Assembly: GCF_003206575.1 (NCBI RefSeq) | Contig: NZ_PZJO01000002.1 | Location: 668,080-732,079 of the forward strand | Direction of reading: 5' to 3' | DNA length: 64,000 nucleotides | DNA from: Salinicola endophyticus | GTDB lineage: Bacteria; Pseudomonadota; Gammaproteobacteria; Pseudomonadales; Halomonadaceae | Part shown: positions 16,513-25,669 of the stretch, in pieces | Layout of the letters: each line of letters opens with the position of its first letter | Position numbering within the stretch: the stretch's first letter is position 1 | The notes under the pieces: model-generated | The model's database searches: none | What the model was told of the DNA's origin: nothing | The model's input: only the letters and a program-made list of their open reading frames with translations | Translations under genes and position numbers: made by a program

Positions 16513-17988
16513 ATGACCCAGTCAATGAAGTCATCCCACGAAGGTGTCGATCTCTACAACCAGTTCATCGACGGTGAGTGGACCACCGGCGGTGGCGAGC
16601 CCCTGGACGTGCTCAACCCGGCCACCGGCGAGCTCATCGCTCGTGTCTCCCTGGCCGACGAGGCCCTGGCCAACCGTGCGCTGGAGGCCGCTCAGCGTGC
16701 CTTCCCGGCTTGGTCGCGCAAGACCGCGGTGGAGCGCGCCGACCATCTCTACCGGCTCGTCGAGCTGATCCTTGAGCAGCGCCAGCGCCTGGCGCGACTG
16801 ATCACTACCGAGCAGGGCAAGCCGCTGGACGAAGCCGACGCCGATGTCGGCATGTGCGCCAATCTGATCCGCTTCGCCGCCGAGAACACCCGCCGGCTGG
16901 AGGGCGACATCATCCCCGCGGACGATCCCGACGAGCAGATCTGGATCCAGAAGGTGCCCCACGGCGTGGTGGTCGGCATCACCGCCTGGAACTTCCCCGC
17001 CGCGCTGATTGGCCGCAAGCTCGGCCCGGCGCTGGCCGCGGGCAACACCATCGTGCTCAAGCCTTCGGAAGAGACGCCGCTGACCGCGCTCGAGATCGTC
17101 GAGCTGGCGCGCCAGGCGGGCATTCCCCCGGGGGTGGTCAATCTGGTCAATGGCCGCGGACGCGATATCGGCAATCAGTTGATCACCAGTCCGATCACCC
17201 AACTGGTGAGCATGACCGGCAGCGTGCGCGGGGGTCGCGAGATCAACAAGGCGGCCGCCGAGCATCTCAAGATCGTGCGCCTGGAACTGGGCGGCAAGGC
17301 CCCCTTCATCGTGCTCGACGACGCCGATCTCGATCCGGCGGTGGATGCCGCCATCGCCTCGCGCTTCGACAACTGTGGCCAGGTGTGTACCTGCAACGAG
17401 CGCATGTACGTCCAATCCGGCATCTACGACCGCTTCCTCGAGCGCTTCAAGCAGCGCGTCGAGGCGCTCAAGGTGGGCAACCCGCTGACCGACGAAGACG
17501 TCGATATGGGGCCCAAGATCAACGCCGCCGAACTCGACAAGATCCACGCCATGGTCGAGCAGGCCCAGCGTGACGGTGCACAGCTGCTCACCGGCGGCAA
17601 GCGCCTGAGTGGTGGCGACTACGACAAGGGCAACTACTACGCCCCGACCATTCTCACCGGCGTCGACAACGACATGCAGATCATGAAGGAGGAGATCTTC
17701 GGGCCGGTGGTGCCGATCATGAAGGTCGACGACTTCGAACAGGCGATGGCCTACGCCAACGCCTCCGAGTATGGCCTCTCTGCCTATGTGTTCACCCAGA
17801 ACGTGCGCCATCTGATGGCACTGACCCGAGAGCTCGACTTCGGCGAGATCTATGTCAACCGCGGGGCCGGCGAATCCGTCCAGGGCTTCCACAAGGGCTA
17901 CCGCAACAGCGGGCTCGGCGGCGAGGATGGCAAGTACGGGCTGGAGGCCTACGTCAAGAGCAAGACGATGTACGTGCACTATTCCTGA
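16513..17988 (+). CDS. aldA: Aldehyde dehydrogenase, AldA-like (lactaldehyde/glycolaldehyde)
   Basis: A 491-residue NAD-dependent aldehyde dehydrogenase. Catalytic Cys292 sits in FDNCGQVCTCNERMYVQ and the general base Glu258 in LELGGKAP; NAD-binding ITAWNFP and TGSVRGG are also present. The Cys context (GQVCTCNER versus GQVCNCAER in E. coli), the GEIYVNR segment and the ending QGFHKGYRNSGLGGEDGKYG follow E. coli AldA closely. AldA oxidises L-lactaldehyde and glycolaldehyde to lactate and glycolate. Aldehyde specificity is inferred from overall resemblance. GGAGG precedes the ATG, and a bidirectional terminator separates it from the convergent pepN. Confidence 0.9.
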   Translation: MTQSMKSSHEGVDLYNQFIDGEWTTGGGEPLDVLNPATGELIARVSLADEALANRALEAAQRAFPAWSRKTAVERADHLYRLVELILEQRQRLARLITTEQGKPLDEADADVGMCANLIRFAAENTRRLEGDIIPADDPDEQIWIQKVPHGVVVGITAWNFPAALIGRKLGPALAAGNTIVLKPSEETPLTALEIVELARQAGIPPGVVNLVNGRGRDIGNQLITSPITQLVSMTGSVRGGREINKAAAEHLKIVRLELGGKAPFIVLDDADLDPAVDAAIASRFDNCGQVCTCNERMYVQSGIYDRFLERFKQRVEALKVGNPLTDEDVDMGPKINAAELDKIHAMVEQAQRDGAQLLTGGKRLSGGDYDKGNYYAPTILTGVDNDMQIMKEEIFGPVVPIMKVDDFEQAMAYANASEYGLSAYVFTQNVRHLMALTRELDFGEIYVNRGAGESVQGFHKGYRNSGLGGEDGKYGLEAYVKSKTMYVHYS

Positions 17989-18062
17989 CCCAAGACGCCT
18001 GACCCGCATCGCCTGACAGCCATCGGCGTGGCCTCACGGTCGCGCCATGGTCGCAGCGCATA

Positions 18063-18091
18063 AAAACGGCCGCTCGATGAGCGGCCGTTTT
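18063..18091. terminator. Bidirectional terminator between aldA and pepN
   Basis: A 13-bp perfect stem AAAACGGCCGCTC/GAGCGGCCGTTTT with a three-base loop, bearing A and T runs on both sides, between convergent genes. Confidence 0.9.
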
Positions 18092-18110
18092 CTGTTGCAG
18101 CGTCGCCGGA

Positions 18111-20762
18111 TCAGGCATCCGCCAGCGCGCGCTCCACCATCTCGTAGACATTGGGCGAGAGCTTCTCGCCGCGAATGCGTTCGAGCTCGGCCTTCATCAG
18201 CACCTGACGCTCCTCGTCGAAGCGCTGCCAGCGGGTCAGCGGGGTGATGATGCGCGCCGCGATCTCCGGATTGAGACGGTTCAGCTCGATCACCACGTCC
18301 GCCAGCAGCTTGTAGCCCTGGCCATCCAGACGGTGGAAGTTGACCCGGTTCTGGGCGAAGGCGCCGATCAGCGCGCGCACCTTGTTCGGGTTCTTGAGCG
18401 AGAACGCCGGATGCTCCATCAGGAAACGCACCCGCTCGATCACATCGGGCTGGGGACGGGTGACCTGGATGGTGAACCACTGATCCATCACCAGCGGGTC
18501 GTGGGCCCACTGCTCGCCGAACGCCTTGAGCGCCGGCTCGGCCAGATCGCTGCGATCGCTGTGGGCGAGCAGCGTCAGCGCGGCACGCACGTCGGTCATG
18601 TTGCCACTGTTCTTGAACTGCGCCTGGGTCAGGCCGATCGCCTCGTCGTCGGCGATGCTCATCAGATAGGCCAGCGCGACGTTCTTGAGCTTGCGCCGAC
18701 CGATCTGCTCGGGCGTCGGCGCATAGGGCTCGTCGTTCTGGTTGTCGCGGTAGACCGCGAGGAAGGCGTCACGCAGCTGCCAGGCCAGCGACTGACGCAC
18801 GAACTCGCGCGCGGCATGGATGGCGTCGACATCGACCACCGGCTGCTGCTCGGCGATATAGGCTTCCGACGGCAGCGTCAGCATCTCCGCCAGCACCGCC
18901 TGGTCGTCACCGGGCTCGTCGAGCAGGCTGCGGTAGGCCTCGACCAGGCGCACGTCCATGACCTTCTCGACCCCGTTGCGGTGCGCGGCGATGAGATCGT
19001 CCAGCGCCAGCATGGTCAGGCGCTGGCCGGCATCCCAGCGGTTGAAGCCGTCACTGTCGTGGGTCAACAGGAAGGCCAGCTCCTCCCGCGAGTAGGGGTA
19101 GCGCAGCTTGACCGGGGCCGAGAAACCGCGCAGCAGCGACGGCACCGGCGCCTCCTCGACATCCTGGAAGACGAAGGTCTGTTCCGCCTCGCGCAGATGG
19201 ATCACCGCATCCTTGCCCAGGGTCTCGCTACCGCCCGCGGCGTCGGCGAGCTTGAGGGTCAGATCATGCCCCGACTTGGTCCCCACCAGGCCCAGGCGGA
19301 TCGGCACGTGGAGCGGCAGCTTCTCGCTCTGACCCGGGGTCGCCGGGGTACGCTGGGAGAGACGCAGATGGTACTCGCCGGTGGCGTAGTCATACTCGCC
19401 GTGGGCATCGATCTCCGGGGTGCCGGCCTGGGCGTACCAGCGCATGAACTGGTCGAGATCGAGCCCCGAGACCTCCGCCATGCAGGCGACGAAATCCTCG
19501 ATGCGTACTGCCTGGCCATCGAAGCGTGCGAAGTAGAGATCACTGCCGCGGCGGAAATCCTCCCAACCGAGCAGATGGCGCAGCATGCGCACTACCTCGG
19601 CGCCCTTCTCGTAGATGGTCAGGGTGTAGAAGTTGGAGATCTCGATGTAGTGATCCGGGCGCACCGGGTGGGCGGTGGGACCGGCATCCTCGGCGAACTG
19701 GGCGGTCCGGAAGAAGGAGACGTCTTCGATACGCTTGACCGGCGCCGAGTTGACGTCGGCGGAGAAAGTCTGGTCGCGGAAGACGGTGAAGCCCTCCTTG
19801 AGCGAGAGCTGGAACCAGTCGCGGCAGGTCACCCGGTTGCCCGACCAGTTGTGGAAGTACTCGTGGGCGACGATCCCCTCGACCCGCTGGAAAGCGGCAT
19901 CGGTGGCGGTCTGCGGATGGGTCAGCACCGCCGCCGAGTTGAAGATGTTGAGCCCCTTGTTCTCCATCGCGCCCATGTTGAAGTCATTGACGGCCACGAT
20001 CATGAAGCGGTCGAGGTCGTACTCGCGGCCGTAGGTCTCCTCGTCCCAGCGCATCGCACGCTTGAGCGATGCCATGGCATGGTCGGTCTTGTCGAGATTC
20101 TCCGGCTCGACCCAGATCTGCAACAGCACCTCGCGGCCGCTCTGGGTGGTGAAGTGGTCTTCCACCTTCTCCAGACTGCCGGCGACCAGCGCGAACAGAT
20201 AGCTCGGCTTGGGGTGCGGGTCCTCCCAGGTGACGAAGTGACGCTGGTCGGGAAGCTCGCCCTGCTCTACCGGATTGCCGTTGGAGAGCAGTACCGGCAG
20301 CGACTCGCGGTCACCGATCACCGTGGTCGAGAAGGTCGCCATCACGTCGGGGCGGTCGGGATAGAAGGTGATGCGGCGAAAGCCTTCCGGCTCGCACTGG
20401 GTGCAGTACATGCCGTTGGAGCGGTAGAGCCCCTCCAGCGCGGTGTTGGTGTCCGGCGCGATCTCCACCTCGGTATCCAGGCGGAAGCGCTCGGGCACCC
20501 GGGCGATGGTGAGGCTGTGAGCGTCGGCCTCGAACTCATCGGCCTCGAGGGGCTGACCGTCGATGGCGACCTGCTTCAGCGTCAGGCCCTCGCCGTCGAG
20601 CACCAGCGGCAGCCCCGCCTCGCGCTCCGGGTGACGCTCCAGATGCAAGCGCGCCTTCACTCGCGTCGCCGTCGGATCGAGATCGAAGGTGAGCTCGGTG
20701 TGGGTCACGCGATACGCCGGCGGCAGATAATCCTTGAGATAGGTCGCTTGCATCTCAGACAT
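18111..20762 (-). CDS. pepN: Aminopeptidase N (M1 metallopeptidase)
   Basis: An 883-residue cytosolic zinc aminopeptidase that trims N-terminal residues from peptides. The M1 motifs are clear: GAMENKGLNIF (exopeptidase GAMEN) and the zinc site HEYFHNW followed 18 residues later by the third ligand Glu in LKEGFTVF. The four-domain layout (N-terminal beta, catalytic, small beta, C-terminal alpha superhelix with DUF3458 segments) matches E. coli PepN (870 residues). The start at 20762 has AGGAG eight bases upstream, so nine upstream open codons are excluded. It stands alone: 430 bp of non-coding DNA upstream and a strong convergent terminator downstream. Confidence 0.96.
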   Translation of the reverse strand: MSEMQATYLKDYLPPAYRVTHTELTFDLDPTATRVKARLHLERHPEREAGLPLVLDGEGLTLKQVAIDGQPLEADEFEADAHSLTIARVPERFRLDTEVEIAPDTNTALEGLYRSNGMYCTQCEPEGFRRITFYPDRPDVMATFSTTVIGDRESLPVLLSNGNPVEQGELPDQRHFVTWEDPHPKPSYLFALVAGSLEKVEDHFTTQSGREVLLQIWVEPENLDKTDHAMASLKRAMRWDEETYGREYDLDRFMIVAVNDFNMGAMENKGLNIFNSAAVLTHPQTATDAAFQRVEGIVAHEYFHNWSGNRVTCRDWFQLSLKEGFTVFRDQTFSADVNSAPVKRIEDVSFFRTAQFAEDAGPTAHPVRPDHYIEISNFYTLTIYEKGAEVVRMLRHLLGWEDFRRGSDLYFARFDGQAVRIEDFVACMAEVSGLDLDQFMRWYAQAGTPEIDAHGEYDYATGEYHLRLSQRTPATPGQSEKLPLHVPIRLGLVGTKSGHDLTLKLADAAGGSETLGKDAVIHLREAEQTFVFQDVEEAPVPSLLRGFSAPVKLRYPYSREELAFLLTHDSDGFNRWDAGQRLTMLALDDLIAAHRNGVEKVMDVRLVEAYRSLLDEPGDDQAVLAEMLTLPSEAYIAEQQPVVDVDAIHAAREFVRQSLAWQLRDAFLAVYRDNQNDEPYAPTPEQIGRRKLKNVALAYLMSIADDEAIGLTQAQFKNSGNMTDVRAALTLLAHSDRSDLAEPALKAFGEQWAHDPLVMDQWFTIQVTRPQPDVIERVRFLMEHPAFSLKNPNKVRALIGAFAQNRVNFHRLDGQGYKLLADVVIELNRLNPEIAARIITPLTRWQRFDEERQVLMKAELERIRGEKLSPNVYEMVERALADA

Positions 20763-21191
20763 GGCAACGCTCCTGGTCGAAAAAGGCAATCCGTGAACCG
20801 ATGTCGCAACCGCACATCGGCCGGGATGACACTAGACGAAAAAATGAACAGGCCCGGCACGAAAAGTCGACGCGTGAAGCCGTTTTCGTGCACAGCCTGG
20901 GGAACGCTGGCCGCGTCCCGCACTGGCCCCATTCTAACCAGTTGGACCAAGCGATATCGAATCGATGCCGTTAGCGCGGAGAAAGCCCACAGGCGAGACA
21001 GCCTCGACCGTCGCCGGTACCGGGTCATGGCGGGCGGGGCCGTAGACGATCGTCGAGTGATCAGAGAGAGCGAATGACGGCAACACATGCCGGGAGAGGC
21101 AACGAGTCACGCCAGAGGAAACGAATGCCAACAGAGGAGGCGAATGTCTAGGAAGGCATGAACCCCGCACGCCGAGCGCGGCGGCAGCCTG
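20763..21191. other. Intergenic region upstream of pepN
   Basis: About 430 bp without a supported gene. It must carry the pepN promoter (minus strand), but no clear -35/-10 pair was found. Short open frames here have no ribosome sites and no recognisable domain. Confidence 0.4.
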
Positions 21192-21605
21192 TCAGCGGCG
21201 TTCGGAGATCGACTTCTCCTCCCACAGCTCGCGCACCGGGCACTGCAGACTCGGCAGCGGGCGCGTGACGATCCACGCCGCCAGCGCCACCAGGCCGAGA
21301 ATCAGCCCGACCTTCAGCGCCAGCAGTGACACCGTGAAGGCGATGATCACACAGGAGACCGTCAGCATGATCACGGCCATGATCTTGGCGTGCTTGGGGA
21401 TGGCGCGCTCGCGCTCCCAGGAGAGGATCGGCGGGCCGAAGCGCGGGTGGTGACGAATCCAGTCGGCGAACCGCGGCGAGCCCTTGGAGGCGAGCCAGAC
21501 CGCCGCCAGCATGAAACAGGTGGTAGGCATGACCGGCAGGAACAGCCCGATGACGCCAAGCGCAAAGCTGATAGCGGCAAGAGTGACGAAAATGGCGTTG
21601 CGCAT
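21192..21605 (-). CDS. DUF454 (YbaN-like) inner-membrane protein
   Basis: A 137-residue membrane protein of the DUF454/YbaN family. The first half holds IGLFLPVMPTTCFMLAAVWLA, in which the P-V-M-P-T-T-P/C-F core is the family signature. It continues ASKGSPRFADWIRHHPRFGP and WERERAIPKHAKIMA, both conserved charged loops, before a second pair of hydrophobic helices. Function is unknown. I chose the ATG at 21605 for its GGGG nine bases upstream; an ATG three codons earlier is also possible. The open frame continues far upstream with no homology. Confidence 0.85.
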   Translation of the reverse strand: MRNAIFVTLAAISFALGVIGLFLPVMPTTCFMLAAVWLASKGSPRFADWIRHHPRFGPPILSWERERAIPKHAKIMAVIMLTVSCVIIAFTVSLLALKVGLILGLVALAAWIVTRPLPSLQCPVRELWEEKSISERR

Positions 21606-21968
21606 GCCGGACATCCCCAAGGTCGGCGAACTCGGGACCTCAGGGTTACGTGGGAAGCGTCGCCTTGCGAAGGCACTGCACACCCGCGGACCGAGGCCAG
21701 ATCGATCACTAGTGTAAACCAGGCGGCCCGACTCGCTCCAATCCGCCGCCATGGAAAACACCAATGCCTCTGATAGCACCGCACGAGCAGCGAGCCCTCG
21801 ATGGCGTCGAGATCGATACTGTCGAGATCGATACTGGGGCGCGATCAATGATGACAGCGTGGAAACACGCCATTGGCCCAGAGACGGCTAGTGCCGGCGG
21901 CGCATCGGCGTAGGCTGGAAAGCGACACCAACACCCCGACCATGCCACGCGCCGAGAGGAGCCTGCCC
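21606..21968. other. Divergent intergenic region, no feature recognised
   Basis: About 360 bp between the DUF454 gene and the dioxygenase gene, transcribed away from each other. It should contain both promoters. I see no convincing promoter pair, repeat or small gene. Confidence 0.3.
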
Positions 21969-22772
21969 ATGCCCACCGCCCCGATTCTCTATCTTTCCCA
22001 CGGCGCTCCGGATCTGGCGCTGAGCGCCCACCCGGCCCGCGACTTCCTGCGCCAGTTGGGCCAGCGCCTGCCCCGCCCGCGTGGCGCAATGGTGATCTCC
22101 GCCCACTTCGAGACCCAGGAGCTCACCCTGAGCACGGCGCCGACGCCCGCCACCTGGCACGATTTCCACGGTTTCCCCGATGAACTCTACGCAATGCGCT
22201 ATCCGGCCCGCGGGCTGCCAGAAGTCGCCGCGGCGATCGCCGAGACGCTGCGCACAGAGGGCCACTCGGTCGCGCTCGACCCCGCCCGGCCCCTCGACCA
22301 CGGTATCTGGTCGCCGCTGTCACTGCTGTGGCCGGACGCCGAGGTCGCGCTGATCCCGGTCAGCGTGCCGCTGGCCGTGGACACCCGCACCCAGCTCGCG
22401 CTGGGGGCGGCCCTGGCCCGCGCCGCCGCCGACCACGACCTGATGTTGATCGGCTCCGGCGCCGCCACCCACAACCTGGGCGACAGGCACCCGCGCCACG
22501 ATAGGCCGGACGCCTGGGCGCGCGAATTCCAGGCTTGGGTGATCGACATCGCCGCCCGCGGCGACCTGGCCAGCCTCGCCCGCTGGCACGAGCAGGCGCC
22601 GAACGCGCGCCACGCCCACCCCACACCTGAGCACTTCCTGCCGCTGCTGATGTGCCTCGGGGCCGCCGCGGGCCGGCCGCTCTCGCGCCTGCACGACAGC
22701 TTCATGTACGGCAATCTGAGCATGCTGGCGCTGGGCAGCGGTGCGCTCGCCGAGCTGACAGAGCCCCACTGA
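21969..22772 (+). CDS. LigB/DODA-type extradiol ring-cleavage dioxygenase
   Basis: A 267-residue non-heme iron (or zinc) dioxygenase of the class III extradiol family, close to E. coli YgiD and plant 4,5-DOPA dioxygenase. Metal-site histidines are seen in LYLSHGAPDLAL, MVISAHFET and PLDHGIWSPLSLL; a further conserved histidine occurs in SGAATHNLGD. YgiD cleaves L-DOPA in vitro, but its natural role is unclear. The start at 21969 has GAGGAG nine bases upstream. The C-terminal region RLHDSFMYGNLSM fits the family. It stands alone between a divergent membrane protein and the convergent yajQ. Confidence 0.88.
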   Translation: MPTAPILYLSHGAPDLALSAHPARDFLRQLGQRLPRPRGAMVISAHFETQELTLSTAPTPATWHDFHGFPDELYAMRYPARGLPEVAAAIAETLRTEGHSVALDPARPLDHGIWSPLSLLWPDAEVALIPVSVPLAVDTRTQLALGAALARAAADHDLMLIGSGAATHNLGDRHPRHDRPDAWAREFQAWVIDIAARGDLASLARWHEQAPNARHAHPTPEHFLPLLMCLGAAAGRPLSRLHDSFMYGNLSMLALGSGALAELTEPH

Positions 22773-22805
22773 TCGGCGTGGTGGGACGGGCGCTGCCCGG
22801 CGTAT

Positions 22806-23291
22806 TCAGTCGCGGAAGTTGTTGTACTGCAACGCCAGGTCCGGGCCGCTCTCGCCCTTGAGCAGCGCGATGGCCTGCTGCAGGTCGTCGCGCTTCTTGC
22901 CGCTGACACGCACCTTGTCGCCCTGAATGGCGGCCTGCACCTTGAGCTTGGCGTCCTTGAGCTGCTTGACGATCGCCTTGGCGTCAGCCTGCTCCAGTCC
23001 CTGCTTGAGCTTGATCTGCTGACGCGCCTTGACCCCCGAGGTCTGGGCCTCCTCGATCTCCATGCAGCGCGGATCGATGCCGCGGGCGATCAGCTTCGCG
23101 CGCAGCACGTCGATCATCTGCTGCAGCTGGAACTCGGCGTCCGCTTCCAGCGCCACGCTCTCGCCCTCCAGGGTGAAGCTGGCATCCACGCCGCGGAAGT
23201 CGAAGCGGGTCTGGATTTCACGGTTGGCCTGATCGACCGCATTGGTCGCTTCGTGACGGTCGAACTCGGAAACGATATCGAAAGACGGCAT
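22806..23291 (-). CDS. yajQ: YajQ-family cyclic-di-GMP/nucleotide-binding protein
   Basis: A 161-residue protein that starts MPSFDIVSEFDRHEATNAVDQ (first residues shown in part by MPSFDIVSEFD) and has NREIQTRFDFRGVDASF, the standard YajQ N-terminus. Two related alpha/beta halves follow, with GIDPRCMEIEEA and KVRVSGKKRDDLQ in the second. Length is as in E. coli YajQ (163). Members bind nucleotides; in Xanthomonas the homologue binds cyclic-di-GMP and acts on transcription. GAGGAG precedes the start codon. It lies downstream of the GNAT gene by about 50 bp on the same strand, so they may be co-transcribed. Confidence 0.95.
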   Translation of the reverse strand: MPSFDIVSEFDRHEATNAVDQANREIQTRFDFRGVDASFTLEGESVALEADAEFQLQQMIDVLRAKLIARGIDPRCMEIEEAQTSGVKARQQIKLKQGLEQADAKAIVKQLKDAKLKVQAAIQGDKVRVSGKKRDDLQQAIALLKGESGPDLALQYNNFRD

Positions 23292-23343
23292 AGCTACTCC
23301 TCACCAACAGAAAAGGCGGCATGTCGTGACACGCCGGTGGTCA

Positions 23344-23826
23344 TCAGGTCTGCGACTCGGCGGCGCTTGCCGGCGCCGCGAGATCCTTGTCCATGCGCCA
23401 GGCGGCACAGCCGTCGGCGTAGTAATCGTCGATCCAGTGGTGGGCCATGAACCCCATGCGCCGGTAGAGCCCCATGGCGACCCGGTTGTCCGCGCGCACC
23501 TCCAGCACCAGGCGCGTGCATTCGCGCTCGCGGGCAGCGACCTCGAGTGCCTCCAGCAGCTCGCGGCCGAGGCCGCTGCCGCGTGCCTCGGGGTCGACAC
23601 AGAAGGAGTAGAGTCGCGCCATGCGGCTGTTGCGCCGGAACAGCAGCGTGCCGTAGCCGATCACCTGCTCGGACTCGCTCACCGCGAGCAGCGAGAGGGC
23701 ATTGGCTCGGGTCAACAAATGGGCGAGCTGGCGACGACTGAAGCGGTCGCCCTCGAAGCAGCGCTCTTCCAGGCGGAAGAGCGCATCGCGATCGGTGGCA
23801 CGCCCGGGGCGGAGGGTGCGAAGCAT
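23344..23826 (-). CDS. GNAT-family N-acetyltransferase, RimI-like
   Basis: A 160-residue Gcn5-related acetyltransferase. The acetyl-CoA motif A is visible as YSFCVDPEARGSGLGRELL (R-G-S-G-L-G), and the C-terminal motif B as RMGFMAHHWIDDYYADG. The N-terminus PGRATDRDALFRLEERCF resembles RimI-like enzymes. It would acetylate an amine, perhaps the N-terminus of a protein. It is transcribed divergently from a RimK-like ATP-grasp ligase, a pairing seen elsewhere with fused GNAT/C39 proteins beside RimK-like genes. That suggests a shared peptide-modification role, which is inference. The yajQ gene follows 50 bp downstream. Confidence 0.85.
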   Translation of the reverse strand: MLRTLRPGRATDRDALFRLEERCFEGDRFSRRQLAHLLTRANALSLLAVSESEQVIGYGTLLFRRNSRMARLYSFCVDPEARGSGLGRELLEALEVAARERECTRLVLEVRADNRVAMGLYRRMGFMAHHWIDDYYADGCAAWRMDKDLAAPASAAESQT

Positions 23827-24107
23827 GATGGCACTCGAATCGAAGAGAATGGGCGAACCTGGCGGGACGACGTGACGTTCGCCCCCCGGATGACACCCGC
23901 CACCTCAGGGTCGCGGGCGGCGTCCGTCGCGCCCGGGGAGACCCCGGGGCGCGGCGACGCTATGATGAAATTATTTCACGCTGGCAACGACTTGTCGCCA
24001 TGACTCGCGCACCGCATGCTGAGCGCCCACCAGCGGGTCAGACGTCTCTTGGCCACATCGCCGCCCGGCCCCACCCTGCCCTCCAGCCATCGAGGAGTTT
24101 CCGATTC

Positions 24108-25598
24108 ATGTCACGCCTGCGCATCGTCGTCGACCGGCTGGCCGACTGGCAGCCCTACTACCCTTCCGAGGATCTGATCAGCGCCGAGGACTTTCTCGCC
24201 CTGGACGCCGCCGCCAGCGCGGACGACGCCACGCACGTGATCAACCTGTGCGCCAATCTCGACTATCTCGAGACCGGCTACTACGTCTCGCTGCTGGCCC
24301 AGGCCCGAGCCCAGCGAGTGCTACCCAGCGTCGAGACGCTCAACCAGCTCTCGCGCAAGGCACTGATCGACATGCAGCTGACCGCTCTAGACCCGCTGCT
24401 GGCGGAGCTCGACAAGCGCGGCGCCCTGGCCGGTGACAGCCTGACCCTGCGTGTCTTCTTCGGCGAATGTCAGACGCCGGAGCTGGCCCGGCTGGCGCGG
24501 CGGCTGTTCGAGCGCCTGCCCCACCCACTGCTGGAGGCCCGTTTCGACAAGCGCCACGGCAGCTGGCGCCTGGCGCGGCTCAAGCCGCTGGCGCTGACCG
24601 CGCTCAAGAGCGGCGAAGAGGATACCTTCGCCAGCGCCCTCAACCGCCACTCGACCAAGGTATGGCGCACGCCGCGGGCGCGTCGCCGCTATCGCTTCGA
24701 TCTGGCCATTCTGGTCGACCCGCAGGAGCAGTTGCCGCCGAGCAACCGCGGCGCGATCAAGCGCTTCATCCGCGCCGGCCGCCGCCTGGGCATCGATGTC
24801 AGCCTGATCACCCACCGCGACGCCGGGCGTCTGGCGGAGTTCGACGCCCTGTTCATCCGCGAGACCACACGACTCGACCACCACACCTACCGCATGGCCA
24901 AGAAGGCCGAGCACGAGGGCCTGGTGGTGATCGACGACCCGCAGTCGATCCTGCGCTGCACCAACAAAATCTACCTGCACGCCCTGCTCGGCACCCACAA
25001 GATCCCGGCCCCGCGGGGCCAGCTGCTGCACCGCAGCGATCTCGAGCGCCTCGACGACAAGCTCGCCAACCTGAGCTATCCGCTGGTGCTCAAGGTGCCG
25101 GACGGCGCCTTCTCCAAGGGGGTGGTCAAGATTCGCTCACGCGAGGAGCTGGCCGAGGAGGCCCCGCGCCTGTTCGCCTCCTCGGCGCTGCTGCTGTTGC
25201 AGGAGTGGCTGCCGACGGAGTTCGACTGGCGCATCGGCGTGCTCGACGGCCAGGTGCTGTTCGCCAGCCGCTACTACATGGCGCGGGGCCACTGGCAGAT
25301 CTATGACCACTCCAGCGGCAAGACCCGCAGCGGCGGCTTCACCACCCACGACCCGTCGGAGGTGCCCGTCGCCGTGGTCAAGGCGGCGCTCCGCGCCACC
25401 AAGCTGATCGGCGACGGCCTCTATGGCGTCGATCTCAAGCAGATCGGCGATCGCGTGGTGGTGATCGAGGTCAACGACAACCCCAACCTGGACGTCGGGG
25501 TCGAGGACGTGGTGCTCAAGGATGCGCTCTACGAACGGGTGATGGCGGTCTTTCTGAAGCGCATGGAGCAACGGCTCGAGCACCGGCCGCGCCGCTGA
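24108..25598 (+). CDS. RimK-like ATP-grasp ligase with N-terminal extension
   Basis: A 496-residue protein. The N-terminal ~200 residues (VVDRLADWQPYYPSEDLI, INLCANLDYLETGYYVSLLA) form a domain peculiar to long RimK-like proteins. The C-terminal part is a RimK/ATP-grasp fold: PQSILRCTNKIYLHALL, LVLKVPDGAFSKGVVKI, LLQEWLPTEFDWRIGVLDG and VVVIEVNDNPNLDVGVED (Mg-binding Asp/Glu/Asn). It should join a carboxylate and an amine through an acyl-phosphate, as in glutamate addition to protein tails, but the target is unknown. GAGGAG before 24108 fixes the start; 36 more codons are open upstream. It is divergent from a GNAT gene. Confidence 0.85.
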   Translation: MSRLRIVVDRLADWQPYYPSEDLISAEDFLALDAAASADDATHVINLCANLDYLETGYYVSLLAQARAQRVLPSVETLNQLSRKALIDMQLTALDPLLAELDKRGALAGDSLTLRVFFGECQTPELARLARRLFERLPHPLLEARFDKRHGSWRLARLKPLALTALKSGEEDTFASALNRHSTKVWRTPRARRRYRFDLAILVDPQEQLPPSNRGAIKRFIRAGRRLGIDVSLITHRDAGRLAEFDALFIRETTRLDHHTYRMAKKAEHEGLVVIDDPQSILRCTNKIYLHALLGTHKIPAPRGQLLHRSDLERLDDKLANLSYPLVLKVPDGAFSKGVVKIRSREELAEEAPRLFASSALLLLQEWLPTEFDWRIGVLDGQVLFASRYYMARGHWQIYDHSSGKTRSGGFTTHDPSEVPVAVVKAALRATKLIGDGLYGVDLKQIGDRVVVIEVNDNPNLDVGVEDVVLKDALYERVMAVFLKRMEQRLEHRPRR

Positions 25599-25669
25599 GC
25601 GCGGCGGGCTCGCTTTTTCAGAAGGCGTTTACAGATTCGACGACCGCAGCCGTCTCTGTAAACGCCCGC

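Noticed and set aside
18333-21077. 914-codon open frame antisense to pepN
   Set aside because: It mirrors pepN codon positions, as GC-rich genes often do. It has no family motif or ribosome site, while pepN is unmistakable.
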